Shown here: piece after piece, positions 5,951 through 13,848 of the stretch
Numbering within the stretch: the stretch's first letter is position 1
Layout: every line of letters starts with the position of its first letter
Assembly: GCA_035765135.1 (NCBI GenBank)
Contig: DASTYE010000063.1
Location: forward strand, 1 to 14,236
Source of the DNA: JAICNG01 sp035765135
GTDB lineage: Bacteria > Gemmatimonadota > Gemmatimonadetes > Gemmatimonadales > Gemmatimonadaceae
DNA length: 14,236 nucleotides
Direction: 5' to 3'
Made by a program: the position numbers and the translations under genes
The notes under the pieces: model-generated
Told to the model about the DNA's origin: nothing
Seen by the model: the letters and a program-made list of their open reading frames with translations, nothing else
The model's database searches: none

Positions 5951-5972
5951 CCTGACACGTGATGCCTGACAC
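5951..5972. repeat. Short direct repeat CCTGACAC x2
   Basis: CCTGACAC occurs at 5951-5958 and 5965-5972, separated by GTGATG, and is followed by CTAAC. It ends 30 nt before the ahbAB start codon. It resembles in style the TCTGAAN array upstream of the aldo/keto reductase and may be the same kind of intergenic repeat. No operator function can be assigned. Confidence 0.4.
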
Positions 5973-6002
5973 CTAACTTCGGTCTCCATTAGATTGTTCG
6001 CG

Positions 6003-7133
6003 ATGAACACTGAATCCGCGGTCAGCGAGCACAGCACCGGGATCGGCGTCGCGGCCGACGACCTGGATGCCCGCATTCTCAACGAGATCCAGCGCGAGTT
6101 TCCGCTGGTCCGTCGGCCGTTTACGGAGCTGGGAGCGCGCCTCGGCATTGACGAGGGGGAGATGCTCGATCGCGTGCGACGACTGCATGCGGGGGAAGCG
6201 CCCGTCATCCGACAGATCTCGGCGATCTTCGACACGCGCAAGCTCGGCTACGACTCGATGCTCGTCGCGTTCAAGGTCCCACCCGCACAGCTCGAGAGCG
6301 CTGCTGCGGAGCTCAACCGCAATCCCGGGATCAGCCACAACTACGAGCGCTCGGGGCAGTTCAACATCTGGTTTACGATCGCGGTGCCGGCGGACGCTCA
6401 ACTTTCTCTCGAGGAACAGGTTGCACGGCTCGCGTGGAAAGTGGGGGCGGAGCACTATGCGCTGCTGCCGACGCTCGCGCTCTACAAGATCGGAGTGCAG
6501 CTGGACGTCGAACGCGGCGCGCAGTCCGATGCGCGTAACGCGCCTCCGGACACGCGTGGAGGGACGAAGGAAGAAGTGCTCGAGGTCCGGGCCTCACGCA
6601 TGCCGACGCCTTACGACATCGAGCTCGTGCGTTTGCTGCAACGCGACGTGCCGCTCGTCCCCGAACCGTTCGTCCAGTGGGCCGATGAGGCGTCACTCTC
6701 GCTCGAAGAAGTCATCGGCGAAGCGAAGCGGTTCATCGCCGAAGGGCGCATGCGCCGGTTTTCGGCGGTGCTTCGACATCAGAAGGCGGGGTTCATCTCC
6801 AACGGGATGGCGGTGTGGAAGGTGCCACCCGAGCGCGCCGAGGAGGTCGGCCGGAAGATGGCCAGCTTCCGCGCGGTGTCGCACTGTTACAAGCGGCCGA
6901 CGTATCCACACTGGCCCTACTCGCACTTCACGATGATTCACGGGCGCAGCGAGGCCGAGGTCGAGGCGGTGGCCGACGCGATCGCGCGGGAAACGGGGAT
7001 CACCGAGCATCTCGTGCTGTACTCGCTCCGCGAATTCAAGAAGACGCGCGTGCCATACTTCGTCCCGGAGCACGCGGCTTGGGAGGACGATCTCATCGAG
7101 TCCACTCGCGATTGGCCGGGAAAGCTGGCGTAA
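6003..7133 (+). CDS. ahbAB: Fused siroheme decarboxylase AhbA-AhbB (Lrp/AsnC-like)
   Basis: 376 residues made of two homologous Lrp/AsnC-type modules. The first (about 20-165) is AhbA-like: LDARILNEIQREFPLVRRPF helix-turn-helix, VIRQISAIFDTRKLGYDSML, then NPGISHNYERSGQFNIWFTI (108-126). The second (about 203-352) is AhbB-like: IELVRLLQRDVPLVPEPF, MRRFSAVLRHQKAGFISNGM, and the signature VSHCYKRPTYPHWPYSHFTMIHG (292-314). A variable linker at about 171-200 joins them. AhbA and AhbB together remove the acetate carboxyls of siroheme at C12 and C18, giving 12,18-didecarboxysiroheme, precursor of heme in the alternative pathway or of heme d1. In this family the helix-turn-helix part is not thought to regulate transcription. 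An in-frame TTG at 5994 exists but the ATG at 6003 is preferred; no clear ribosome binding site is seen for either. hemC overlaps or abuts the 3' end. Confidence 0.92.
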   Translation: MNTESAVSEHSTGIGVAADDLDARILNEIQREFPLVRRPFTELGARLGIDEGEMLDRVRRLHAGEAPVIRQISAIFDTRKLGYDSMLVAFKVPPAQLESAAAELNRNPGISHNYERSGQFNIWFTIAVPADAQLSLEEQVARLAWKVGAEHYALLPTLALYKIGVQLDVERGAQSDARNAPPDTRGGTKEEVLEVRASRMPTPYDIELVRLLQRDVPLVPEPFVQWADEASLSLEEVIGEAKRFIAEGRMRRFSAVLRHQKAGFISNGMAVWKVPPERAEEVGRKMASFRAVSHCYKRPTYPHWPYSHFTMIHGRSEAEVEAVADAIARETGITEHLVLYSLREFKKTRVPYFVPEHAAWEDDLIESTRDWPGKLA

Positions 7134-8077
7134 TCAGAATCGGCACACGCGCGTCGGAGCTCGCGCTTCGCCAGGCGCGCCAGGTGCAGGCGGCGCTCGC
7201 CGAGCGTGGCGCGACCGCCGAGCTTGTCACCATCAAGACCGCGGGGGACAAACGCATCGATGAGCCGCTGAGCGGCATCGGAGCGAAGGGACTGTTTACG
7301 AAGGAGCTCGAGCAGGCGCTTCGCGGCGGGAAGGTCGCCTGCTGCGTGCACTCGCTGAAGGATCTGCCCACGGACTCGCCCGATGGGCTCGTCATCGCCG
7401 CTGTGCTCCAGCGTGAGGATCCGCGGGACGCGCTCATCGTGAACGACCTCCTCGGCGTCAGCTCGATCGACGAGCTGCCGCGAGGAAGCCGCGTCGGGAC
7501 ATCGAGCCTTCGTCGGCGGGCGCTCCTCCTCGCGCGACGCTCCGATCTCGAGGTCGTGGACCTGCGCGGCAACGTTCCCACGAGAATCCGCAAGGTGGAT
7601 GACGGACAGGTTCATGCGACCATTCTCGCCGTCGCTGGCTTGAATCGCCTCGGTGTTCACCAGCGCGTCGATGAGGTGCTCGAGCCTCCGGAGTGGCTTC
7701 CGGCTGCGGGTCAGGGCGCGATCGCCGTTCAGGCGCGGGAGGACGACGCCCGGATGCGCGAGCTGCTGGCGCCCCTTCATCACGCGCCCACCGATCTGGC
7801 CGTGCGCGCGGAGCGCGCGTGTCTGGCGGAGATGGAGGGCGGATGTCAGGTGCCGATCGGAACCCTGGCAATACAGGAAGCGAACGAGCTCGTACTTCAC
7901 GCCTTTATCGCCGACCCGCGTGGCACGCACATGGTGCGCAGTCATGCGCCGATCGATGCGGAGAATCCGGAAGGCGCGGGCAAACGCGTGGCGTACGACA
8001 TCCTCTCACGAGGGGGGCGATACGTGCTCGAGCGGCTGCGCGCGGAATCGAAAGTCCCGGTGCCCGCGCCGGAATAG
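7112..8077 (+). CDS. hemC: Hydroxymethylbilane synthase (porphobilinogen deaminase)
   Basis: Joins four porphobilinogen molecules into hydroxymethylbilane in the cytoplasm. From a TTG at 7112 the protein has 321 residues, close to the usual 310. Seen: IRIGTRASELALRQARQVQ at the N-terminus, VHSLKDLPTD with the catalytic Asp (D84), VGTSSLRRRALLL (128-140), VDLRGNVPTRIRKVDDG (149-165), LPAAGQGAIAVQ (196-207), and EGGCQVPIG with Cys245, which anchors the dipyrromethane cofactor. The start is uncertain: no ATG or GTG lies near the expected N-terminus. The options are TTG at 7112 (22-nt overlap with ahbAB) or a non-standard ATC at 7133, which overlaps the ahbAB stop as TAATC and has GGGAAAG 8 nt upstream. 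HemB follows after 12 nt; operon with ahbAB and hemB. Confidence 0.93.
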   Translation: MAGKAGVIRIGTRASELALRQARQVQAALAERGATAELVTIKTAGDKRIDEPLSGIGAKGLFTKELEQALRGGKVACCVHSLKDLPTDSPDGLVIAAVLQREDPRDALIVNDLLGVSSIDELPRGSRVGTSSLRRRALLLARRSDLEVVDLRGNVPTRIRKVDDGQVHATILAVAGLNRLGVHQRVDEVLEPPEWLPAAGQGAIAVQAREDDARMRELLAPLHHAPTDLAVRAERACLAEMEGGCQVPIGTLAIQEANELVLHAFIADPRGTHMVRSHAPIDAENPEGAGKRVAYDILSRGGRYVLERLRAESKVPVPAPE

Positions 8078-8089
8078 GACGCATCCGCG

Positions 8090-9067
8090 ATGCCGAGGTT
8101 TCCCGCCTACCGCCCGAGGCGCCTAAGGCGCACCGCCGCGCTGCGCGCGCTCGTTCGCGAGACGCACCTCGATCCCGCGCAGCTGGTGCTCCCGCTTTTC
8201 GTTCGCAGTGGCAGAGGAGTGCGTCGTGCGATCGAGGCCATGCCCGGCGTCGCGCAAACTTCGGTGGATGAGATGCTGCGCGACGCGGAGCAAGCGGCGG
8301 AATCGGGGGTGGGTGGTGTCATCCTCTTCGGCATCCCCGAGAGCAAGGACTCCACCGGCTCCTCGGCGTGGGATGAGCAGGGACCAGTGCAGTCGGCCCT
8401 GCATGCACTTCAGCGGGAGGTCCCCGATCTCGTTCGGATCGCCGACGTCTGCCTTTGTGAGTACACGGATCATGGGCATTGCGGCGTGCTGCGTGACGGG
8501 CAGGTCGACAACGACGCGACGCTGCCACTTCTCGCGCGCTCCGCGCTGTCGTTCGCCGGGGCAGGCGCCGACTTCGTGGCGCCAAGCGACATGATGGATG
8601 GCCGCGTACGCGCGATTCGTGAGGCGCTCGAGTCGGAGAGGTACCACGACACCGCCATACTCTCGTATGCGGCCAAGTTCGCCTCGGCGCTCTACGGTCC
8701 GTTTCGTGAGGCGGCGGAATCGACGCCGCGGAGCGGTGACCGTCACGGATACCAGATGGATTCGGCGAATGCCGATGAGGCGGTACGCGAGGCGAAGCTC
8801 GACATCAATGAGGGCGCGGACATCGTGTTGGTGAAGCCCGCGGGCCCGTATCTAGACGTGGTCACGCGCATCAAGCGCGAGACGGGCCACCCAGTGGCCG
8901 CGTATCAGGTGAGTGGTGAGTACGCTATGATTAAGGCGGCCGCCGATCGCGGCTGGATCGACGGCGACCGCGTGATGATGGAGTCGCTGCTCGGCATCCG
9001 CCGTGCCGGCGCCGACGTGATCGTGACGTACTTCGCCGTGGAAGCGGCGCGACGCTTGAGGGGCTGA
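8090..9067 (+). CDS. hemB: Delta-aminolevulinic acid dehydratase (porphobilinogen synthase)
   Basis: 325 residues, the normal length. Condenses two 5-aminolevulinate molecules into porphobilinogen, the substrate of HemC encoded 12 nt upstream. Seen: RRLRRTAALRALVRET near the start, the zinc-site triple cysteine DVCLCEYTDHGHCG (C121, C123, C131), so this is the zinc-dependent type. FVAPSDMMDGRV (162-173), SYAAKFASALYGPFREA with Schiff-base K196, and IVLVKPAGPYLDVV with the second lysine K249 also stand out. In most homologues the residue before PYLD is Met or Leu; here it is Gly252, a small oddity next to the active site. AGGA lies at 8076-8079, somewhat distant from the ATG. The stop codon runs directly into the 9-nt repeat element. 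Confidence 0.96.
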   Translation: MPRFPAYRPRRLRRTAALRALVRETHLDPAQLVLPLFVRSGRGVRRAIEAMPGVAQTSVDEMLRDAEQAAESGVGGVILFGIPESKDSTGSSAWDEQGPVQSALHALQREVPDLVRIADVCLCEYTDHGHCGVLRDGQVDNDATLPLLARSALSFAGAGADFVAPSDMMDGRVRAIREALESERYHDTAILSYAAKFASALYGPFREAAESTPRSGDRHGYQMDSANADEAVREAKLDINEGADIVLVKPAGPYLDVVTRIKRETGHPVAAYQVSGEYAMIKAAADRGWIDGDRVMMESLLGIRRAGADVIVTYFAVEAARRLRG

Positions 9068-9116
9068 GGTCGTCGAGGTCGTCCAGGTCGTCCAGGTCGT
9101 CGAAGGAACGACGTCT
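9066..9116. repeat. 9-nt tandem repeat element (copy 2, opposite orientation)
   Basis: Four units GAGGTCGTC, GAGGTCGTC, CAGGTCGTC, CAGGTCGTC (9066-9101), the first beginning inside the hemB stop codon, then AAGGAACGACGTCT (9103-9116). The last 14 nt are the exact reverse complement of the core at 1466-1479. The unit length and count match copy 1; the inverted half is absent. Confidence 0.7.
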
Positions 9117-9144
9117 GAAATCTGAATTCTGAACTCTGACATCT
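9114..9144. repeat. 7-nt tandem repeat TCTGAAN
   Basis: TCTGAAA, TCTGAAT, TCTGAAC, TCTGACA and a partial TCT run head to tail (9114-9144), about 4.4 copies. It is joined to the 9-nt element (sharing TCT at 9114-9116) and ends 19 nt before the aldo/keto reductase ATG. Confidence 0.7.
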
Positions 9145-9163
9145 TTGCCGTTAGGATGCCCGT

Positions 9164-10198
9164 ATGCGCTACCGTCGCTTCCCGAATACCGAAATCACAG
9201 TAAGCGAACTGGGCTTCGGGCTCTGGACCCTCTCCACCGGATGGTGGGGCGAGAAGTCCGACGCCGAGGCGGTCGCGCTCCTGCAGCGAGCGCTCGATGA
9301 GCACGGAGTTACGTTCTTCGATGCAGCCGACACGTATGGTGACGGTCGAAGCGAGCGGCAGCTCGCCGAGGCGTTTCGCGGGCGCCGCGCGGAGATCGTG
9401 ATCGGGACGAAGATCGGCTACGACATCTACGACGCCCAGGCCCGTGCGGCGCGCCGCGGACAGAGCGAGCTGCCACAGCGCTTCGATCGCGAGTACATGC
9501 GCTTCGCGGTGGAGCAGTGTCTGCAACGGCTCGAGACCGACTACATCGACGTGCTGCAGCTGCATAACGTGAAGATGGAGCACGTGCGCGACCCCGCGAT
9601 CTGGGACACGCTTCGTGAGCTGCGGCTGGAAGGGAAGATCCGTGCATGGGGCGCGGCATTTGGCCCGGCGATCGGCTGGCTCTACGAGACGGTCGAGCTT
9701 CTCGAGCGGGAGCCGGACATCAACACGATCCAGATGATCTGGAACATTCTCGAGCAGCATCCGGGCACCGCGATGATCGAGGCGGCCCGCACGCACGCGC
9801 CGGATTGCGTTTTCAACATTCGCGTCACGCACGCGTCGGGGATGCTCGAGGGGAAATACACCGAAGACACCGTGTTCCCCGAGAACGACCATCGTCGTCA
9901 CCGGCCGCGCTCGTGGCTCGTGAACGGTCTGAAGAAGCTCCGTACGCTCGATTTTCTCACCACGCGGATGGCGCTCGGGCAGGCCGCGCTCAAGTGGCTG
10001 CTCGCCGAACCGCGCGTCGTCACGACGTTGCCGAACGTCTACGACGCCGAACAGCTGGCCGAGTTTGCGGACGCGATCGAGCGTCCCGATCTGACCGAGT
10101 CGGAGCTGGAGCGCGTCGCGGAGCTGGCCGCCGCGAACTTCGGCGTGAGTGAAGATCCCATGATCTACAAGGGAACGATGGAGCGCGTCACGACGTGA
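9164..10198 (+). CDS. Aldo/keto reductase
   Basis: 344 residues, TIM-barrel NADPH-dependent oxidoreductase of the AKR superfamily, of the size seen in the Tas/YajO/potassium-channel beta-like group. The catalytic tetrad is visible: D53 and Y58 in FFDAADTYGDGRSE, K83 in VIGTKIGY, H134 in VLQLHN. The start MRYRRFPNTEITVSELGFGLW is the usual first strand, which fixes the ATG at 9164. An AEPRVVTTLPNVYDAEQLAEF segment near residues 284-304 corresponds to the NADPH 2'-phosphate loop region. Substrate is not predictable. The TGA overlaps the GTG of the pyrophosphatase gene by 4 nt, so the two are co-translated. The sequence before the ATG is repeat-rich and lacks a clear ribosome binding site. Confidence 0.93.
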   Translation: MRYRRFPNTEITVSELGFGLWTLSTGWWGEKSDAEAVALLQRALDEHGVTFFDAADTYGDGRSERQLAEAFRGRRAEIVIGTKIGYDIYDAQARAARRGQSELPQRFDREYMRFAVEQCLQRLETDYIDVLQLHNVKMEHVRDPAIWDTLRELRLEGKIRAWGAAFGPAIGWLYETVELLEREPDINTIQMIWNILEQHPGTAMIEAARTHAPDCVFNIRVTHASGMLEGKYTEDTVFPENDHRRHRPRSWLVNGLKKLRTLDFLTTRMALGQAALKWLLAEPRVVTTLPNVYDAEQLAEFADAIERPDLTESELERVAELAAANFGVSEDPMIYKGTMERVTT

Positions 10199-10737
10199 TT
10201 CATCCGTGGCGCGACCTTCCTCCGGGGAAGCATCCTCCGGATGAAGTGACGGCGGTGATCGAGATTCCATCGGGAAGCCGAAACAAGTACGAGCTGGACA
10301 AGGAATCGGGGCTCCTGCGTCTCGACCGCGTGCTGTATTCGGCCGTGCACTATCCGGGCGATTACGGCTTCATCCCGCGCACGCTCCACGAGGATGGCGA
10401 TCCCTGCGACATCCTCGTGCTGGTCAACGAGCCGACATTTCCCGGATGCCAGATCGACGCGCGCCCGATCGGTGTGCTGATGATGCTCGATCGCGGCGAG
10501 CCCGACGACAAGATTCTCGCCGTGCCCTGCAACGACCCGTATTACGGCGAGTACTTCGACATTGCCGACATCCCGCAGCACTATTTGAAGGAAGTCGAGC
10601 ACTTCTTCCGCATCTACAAGGACCTCGAGGGCCGGCGTGTGCAGACCGTCGGATGGGAGAAGAGCGAGAAGGCGATGAGGGTGATCGATGACTCGATCAC
10701 GCGCTACGCGGAGAAGTATCTGCTGCAGGGGCCTTAG
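10195..10737 (+). CDS. ppa: Inorganic pyrophosphatase, family I
   Basis: 180 residues; hydrolyses pyrophosphate to two phosphates in the cytoplasm, pulling forward biosynthetic reactions, including those of ligases such as acetyl-CoA synthetase. All main active-site groups are present: E23 in VIEIPSGSRNKYE, K31, YPGDYGFIP (53-61), the signature EDGDPCDILVLV with D67, D69 and D72, then MLDRGEPDDKILAVP with D99, D104 and K106, and the late pair Y141-K142. The length equals that of the bacterial hexameric form. Cys71 inside the signature (usually Leu, Ile or Met) is a minor variation. The start is GTG within GTGA overlapping the aldo/keto reductase stop, indicating coupled translation. About 170 nt of spacer follow before the SusC-like gene. 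Confidence 0.95.
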   Translation: MIHPWRDLPPGKHPPDEVTAVIEIPSGSRNKYELDKESGLLRLDRVLYSAVHYPGDYGFIPRTLHEDGDPCDILVLVNEPTFPGCQIDARPIGVLMMLDRGEPDDKILAVPCNDPYYGEYFDIADIPQHYLKEVEHFFRIYKDLEGRRVQTVGWEKSEKAMRVIDDSITRYAEKYLLQGP

Positions 10738-10817
10738 TCGCTTCGAAACGGACGCGACCTCCGGGACGAGACGCTAACATCGTCGGTACTCCGTCCCAAC
10801 CTCTCTCACACCTCCTC

Positions 10818-10846
10818 TTGACACTGGGTTCACCGCGGACACCTTA
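10818..10846 (+). promoter_or_regulatory. Possible promoter upstream of the SusC-like gene
   Basis: A perfect -35 hexamer TTGACA (10818-10823) is followed after 17 nt by ACCTTA (10841-10846), a poor -10; no better -10 is seen nearby. It lies about 60-90 nt upstream of the GTG. The -35 is striking in this GC-rich spacer, but the call is weak. Confidence 0.35.
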
Positions 10847-10908
10847 GGGCACCCTACCTGCGCGGCCCGCCCAGGCCCGCGCTTGTTCCCTTTTTCCCCG
10901 GAGGCCCT

Positions 10909-13848
10909 GTGCGGAGAAGTCCGTCGGTATTCGCGTTCGCCGTGCTGCTCATGCTGCCGCAAGTGGCATTGAGTCAGACGCGCGAGATCTCCGGTGCCGT
11001 GACAGTCGCGGGCAGTTCCGTGCCGCTGATTGGCGCGACGGTATCGGTCGAAGGTACCACGCTGGCGACGCTGACAGGCCCGGAGGGCCGGTTCCGGCTC
11101 ACCGTGCCATCGGGACAAGTCGCCGTCACCGCTCGCTACATCGGGTACAAGCGGTCCACGAGGACCCTGCCCCCCGACCAGAACACGGTCGACTTCAGTC
11201 TCGAGAAGGACGTGCTCCAGCTCGAGGGTGTCGTCGTCACTGGTCAGGCGACGACGGTGGAACGTCGCAGTGCCACCACGGCGGTCGCGTACGTCTCGGG
11301 AGATGCGCTGAACGCCGTGGCTGCGCCGACGATCGAGAATGGTCTGATCGGGAAGATCACCGGCGTGAATCTGCAGTCGAACTCCGGTGCCCCCGGCGGC
11401 GGAATTCAGATGCAGATCCGCGGCAACAACACGATCCTCGGCTCGTTCGATCCGCTCTTCGTCGTGGATGGAATCATTTACTCCAACGACAAGATCTCCA
11501 GCGGGCGCGGCAGCATTACGGCCGCGGCGTTCGCCACCGCCGAGGATGATCCGGTGAACCGCGTCGCCGACATTAACCCAGCCGACGTCGAAAGCATCGA
11601 GATCCTGAAGGGAGCGGCCGCGTCGTCCATTTACGGATCAAAGGCCGCGAACGGCGTCGTCATCATCACGACGAAGCGAGGAGAGCGCGGGCCGGCGCGC
11701 GTGAACCTGCGGCAACGCGTGGGAGTGTTCAAGCCGGCCAAGGTGCTCGAGAGTCGCCGGTGGACGCTCGCCGATGCCGTCGACAAGTACGGGGATGACG
11801 TCGCTCACTGGTTCGACGGCAATCCGAATCCGTACTTCAATCATTACGAGAAGATCTTCAGCAACGATGATCTGTCGCACGAGACGAACCTCGACGTCAG
11901 CGGCGGTACCGAGACGACACGCTATTTCATCGGGGGCACCTGGAAGCGCGACCAGGGGATCGAGCTCGGGACGGGATTCGGTCGCCAGGCGCTGCGCGTC
12001 AACGTCAGTCAGACGCTGAGTGATCGCGCCGATCTGCGAGTGACGTCGTCCTACAACAGATCGGAACACGATCGCGGCTGGAACAACAACTGTAACAACT
12101 ACGCCTGTCACGGCTACGCGTTCGCGTACACGCCGAGCTTCGTCGATCTGGGCGCGCGAGACGCGCAGGGCAACCTCCTCGAGCCGGACTGGGGCATTGA
12201 CGCCAATTCGGTCCAGCTCGTCGAACGCTCCGAGAATCACGAGGAGACGAACCGGTTCACCGGGGGCGCGACGCTCAACTTCGATGCGCTCGCCACAGGT
12301 TCGCACGGCCTGCGCCTGGTGGGCAGTGCCGGAATCGACGTCTTCCAGCAGAACAACGAGCTCTGGACTCCGCCCGACCTGTTCTTCGAGCGTTCGCAGA
12401 ACCTGCCGGGTACCGCGATCGAGGGAGACGGCCGGAGTCAGCTGTTCAACTGGAACCTCAATGCGATTCACAGCTACAGACCGTCCGGCAGCTGGTCACT
12501 CAGCACGTCCGTTGGAATTCAGTACGAAGATCGGCAGCTCAAGGTCAGCCGAATCACGGCCAACGACCTCGTTCCCGGACAGCGCAACGTCGACCAGGGG
12601 ACGATCGTAACGCCGGCGGAGGACCTGACACAGGAGCGCACATTCGCCGTGTACGCCCAGGAGGAAGTCCGCCTGCTCGACGAGTTGCTGTTGCTGCAGG
12701 CAGGTCTGCGGGCCGAGCGCAGCAGCATGAACGGGGACATCGACGAGTACCACGTCTTCCCGAAGGTCTCCGGCTCGTACCGCCTCCTCGGCCTGCTCGG
12801 CGAGGGCAGCGAGATCAAGCCCCGGGTGGCGTATGGCGAGACGGGCAACCTGCCGGTGTTCGGCCAGAAATTCACGACGCTCGCCACGCCGCAGCTCGGC
12901 GGACTGAAGGGCTTCACGGTCTCCAGCACCTCCGGGAGCCCGATCGTGAGTCCCGAGCGCGTGAAGGAGATCGAGGTTGGCATCGACGGCATCGCGATGG
13001 ATGGCCGGCTGACCTGGGAGCTCACCGGGTTCACGCGCAACACCACGAACCTGCTCCTGAGCCGGGTTCCCGCGCCATCGACCGGTTTCACGAGCCAGGT
13101 CTTCAACGGCGGGAAGGTCGAGAACCGTGGCATCGAGATCGCGGTCGGCGTAACGCCGATTCAGGCCGCCGACATTCTGTGGGTGTCGCGCGCGACCTTC
13201 ACCAAGTACAGCAATGAGGTGAAGGACCTTGCGGGGCTTCCGCCGTTCCGGCCGCCCCTTTCCGGCTTCGGTGGACTCGGCGTCACCTTCGTGCAGGTCG
13301 GCCAGCCGATGACACAGATCATCGGTCGGGATTTCGCCGCGGACGGTGGTCCGACGCCCTCGAACGTGAAGCTCGGGGACACCGCTCCGGACTTCCGCAT
13401 GGGCCTAACGAACGACATTTCCTACAAGGCGTTCACGATGAATGTCGTGCTGGACTACCAGCACGGTGGCGACATCATCAACCTGACGCAGTTCCTGTAT
13501 GACGACGCTGAAACGGCGGCCGACTTTGGCTCGGCGGACTGGGAGTACCGCATGCGCGGCTACGACAACGGCGTGATGACGCCGTACATTGAGGACGCCA
13601 CCTTCCTGAAGCTCCGCGAGCTCAGCGTTGGTGTTGCGCTCCCGGCATCGTGGCTCGAGCGGACACGCCTCGGGCTCGAGAATGCCCGTATCAGTCTCAC
13701 GGGGCGCAATCTCCTGACGTACCAGAAGTACAGCGGCCTCGACCCCGAAGTCGCGAACCTGGCCTTTGCCTCGGTTCGAAACAACCTCGATGTCGCGCCC
13801 TATCCGCCAAGCCGCAGCTTCTTCCTCGATATTTCACTGGGGTTCTGA
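10909..13848 (+). CDS. SusC/RagA-type TonB-dependent outer-membrane transporter
   Basis: 979 residues. Imports nutrients bound by a SusD lipoprotein, driven by TonB/ExbBD. Order of parts: signal peptide MRRSPSVFAFAVLLMLPQVALS (cut near 22), a carboxypeptidase-regulatory-like beta domain (about 25-100, ISGAVTVAGSSVPLIGATVSVEG), a TonB-box-like LEGVVVTGQ (105-113), and a plug (about 118-258). The plug has the SusC hallmarks FDPLFVVDGIIYSND (180-194) and NPADVESIEILKGAAASSIYG (223-243) leading to AANGVVIITTKRG. A beta-barrel then runs to the C-terminal LDISLGF, ending in Phe as expected for BAM recognition. The start is GTG at 10909 with GGAGG at 10900-10904, only 4 nt spacing. The stop overlaps the SusD start (TGATG). 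Substrate is unknown: no glycosidase, peptidase or sensor gene is present in the window. Confidence 0.95.
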   Translation: MRRSPSVFAFAVLLMLPQVALSQTREISGAVTVAGSSVPLIGATVSVEGTTLATLTGPEGRFRLTVPSGQVAVTARYIGYKRSTRTLPPDQNTVDFSLEKDVLQLEGVVVTGQATTVERRSATTAVAYVSGDALNAVAAPTIENGLIGKITGVNLQSNSGAPGGGIQMQIRGNNTILGSFDPLFVVDGIIYSNDKISSGRGSITAAAFATAEDDPVNRVADINPADVESIEILKGAAASSIYGSKAANGVVIITTKRGERGPARVNLRQRVGVFKPAKVLESRRWTLADAVDKYGDDVAHWFDGNPNPYFNHYEKIFSNDDLSHETNLDVSGGTETTRYFIGGTWKRDQGIELGTGFGRQALRVNVSQTLSDRADLRVTSSYNRSEHDRGWNNNCNNYACHGYAFAYTPSFVDLGARDAQGNLLEPDWGIDANSVQLVERSENHEETNRFTGGATLNFDALATGSHGLRLVGSAGIDVFQQNNELWTPPDLFFERSQNLPGTAIEGDGRSQLFNWNLNAIHSYRPSGSWSLSTSVGIQYEDRQLKVSRITANDLVPGQRNVDQGTIVTPAEDLTQERTFAVYAQEEVRLLDELLLLQAGLRAERSSMNGDIDEYHVFPKVSGSYRLLGLLGEGSEIKPRVAYGETGNLPVFGQKFTTLATPQLGGLKGFTVSSTSGSPIVSPERVKEIEVGIDGIAMDGRLTWELTGFTRNTTNLLLSRVPAPSTGFTSQVFNGGKVENRGIEIAVGVTPIQAADILWVSRATFTKYSNEVKDLAGLPPFRPPLSGFGGLGVTFVQVGQPMTQIIGRDFAADGGPTPSNVKLGDTAPDFRMGLTNDISYKAFTMNVVLDYQHGGDIINLTQFLYDDAETAADFGSADWEYRMRGYDNGVMTPYIEDATFLKLRELSVGVALPASWLERTRLGLENARISLTGRNLLTYQKYSGLDPEVANLAFASVRNNLDVAPYPPSRSFFLDISLGF

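Noticed and set aside
6003..7133. Lrp/AsnC transcription regulator
   Set aside because: Two modules with the SHNY and SHCYKRP signatures and linkage to hemC, hemB and cobA-hemD fit siroheme decarboxylase, not an amino-acid-responsive regulator.
6938..7945. 335-codon open frame on the minus strand
   Set aside because: Antisense shadow of ahbAB and hemC; its protein matches nothing I recognise and mirrors the coding frame bias.
8852..10270. 472-codon open frame on the minus strand
   Set aside because: It lies antisense to hemB, the aldo/keto reductase and the pyrophosphatase, all with clear catalytic motifs; long antisense frames are expected at this GC content.
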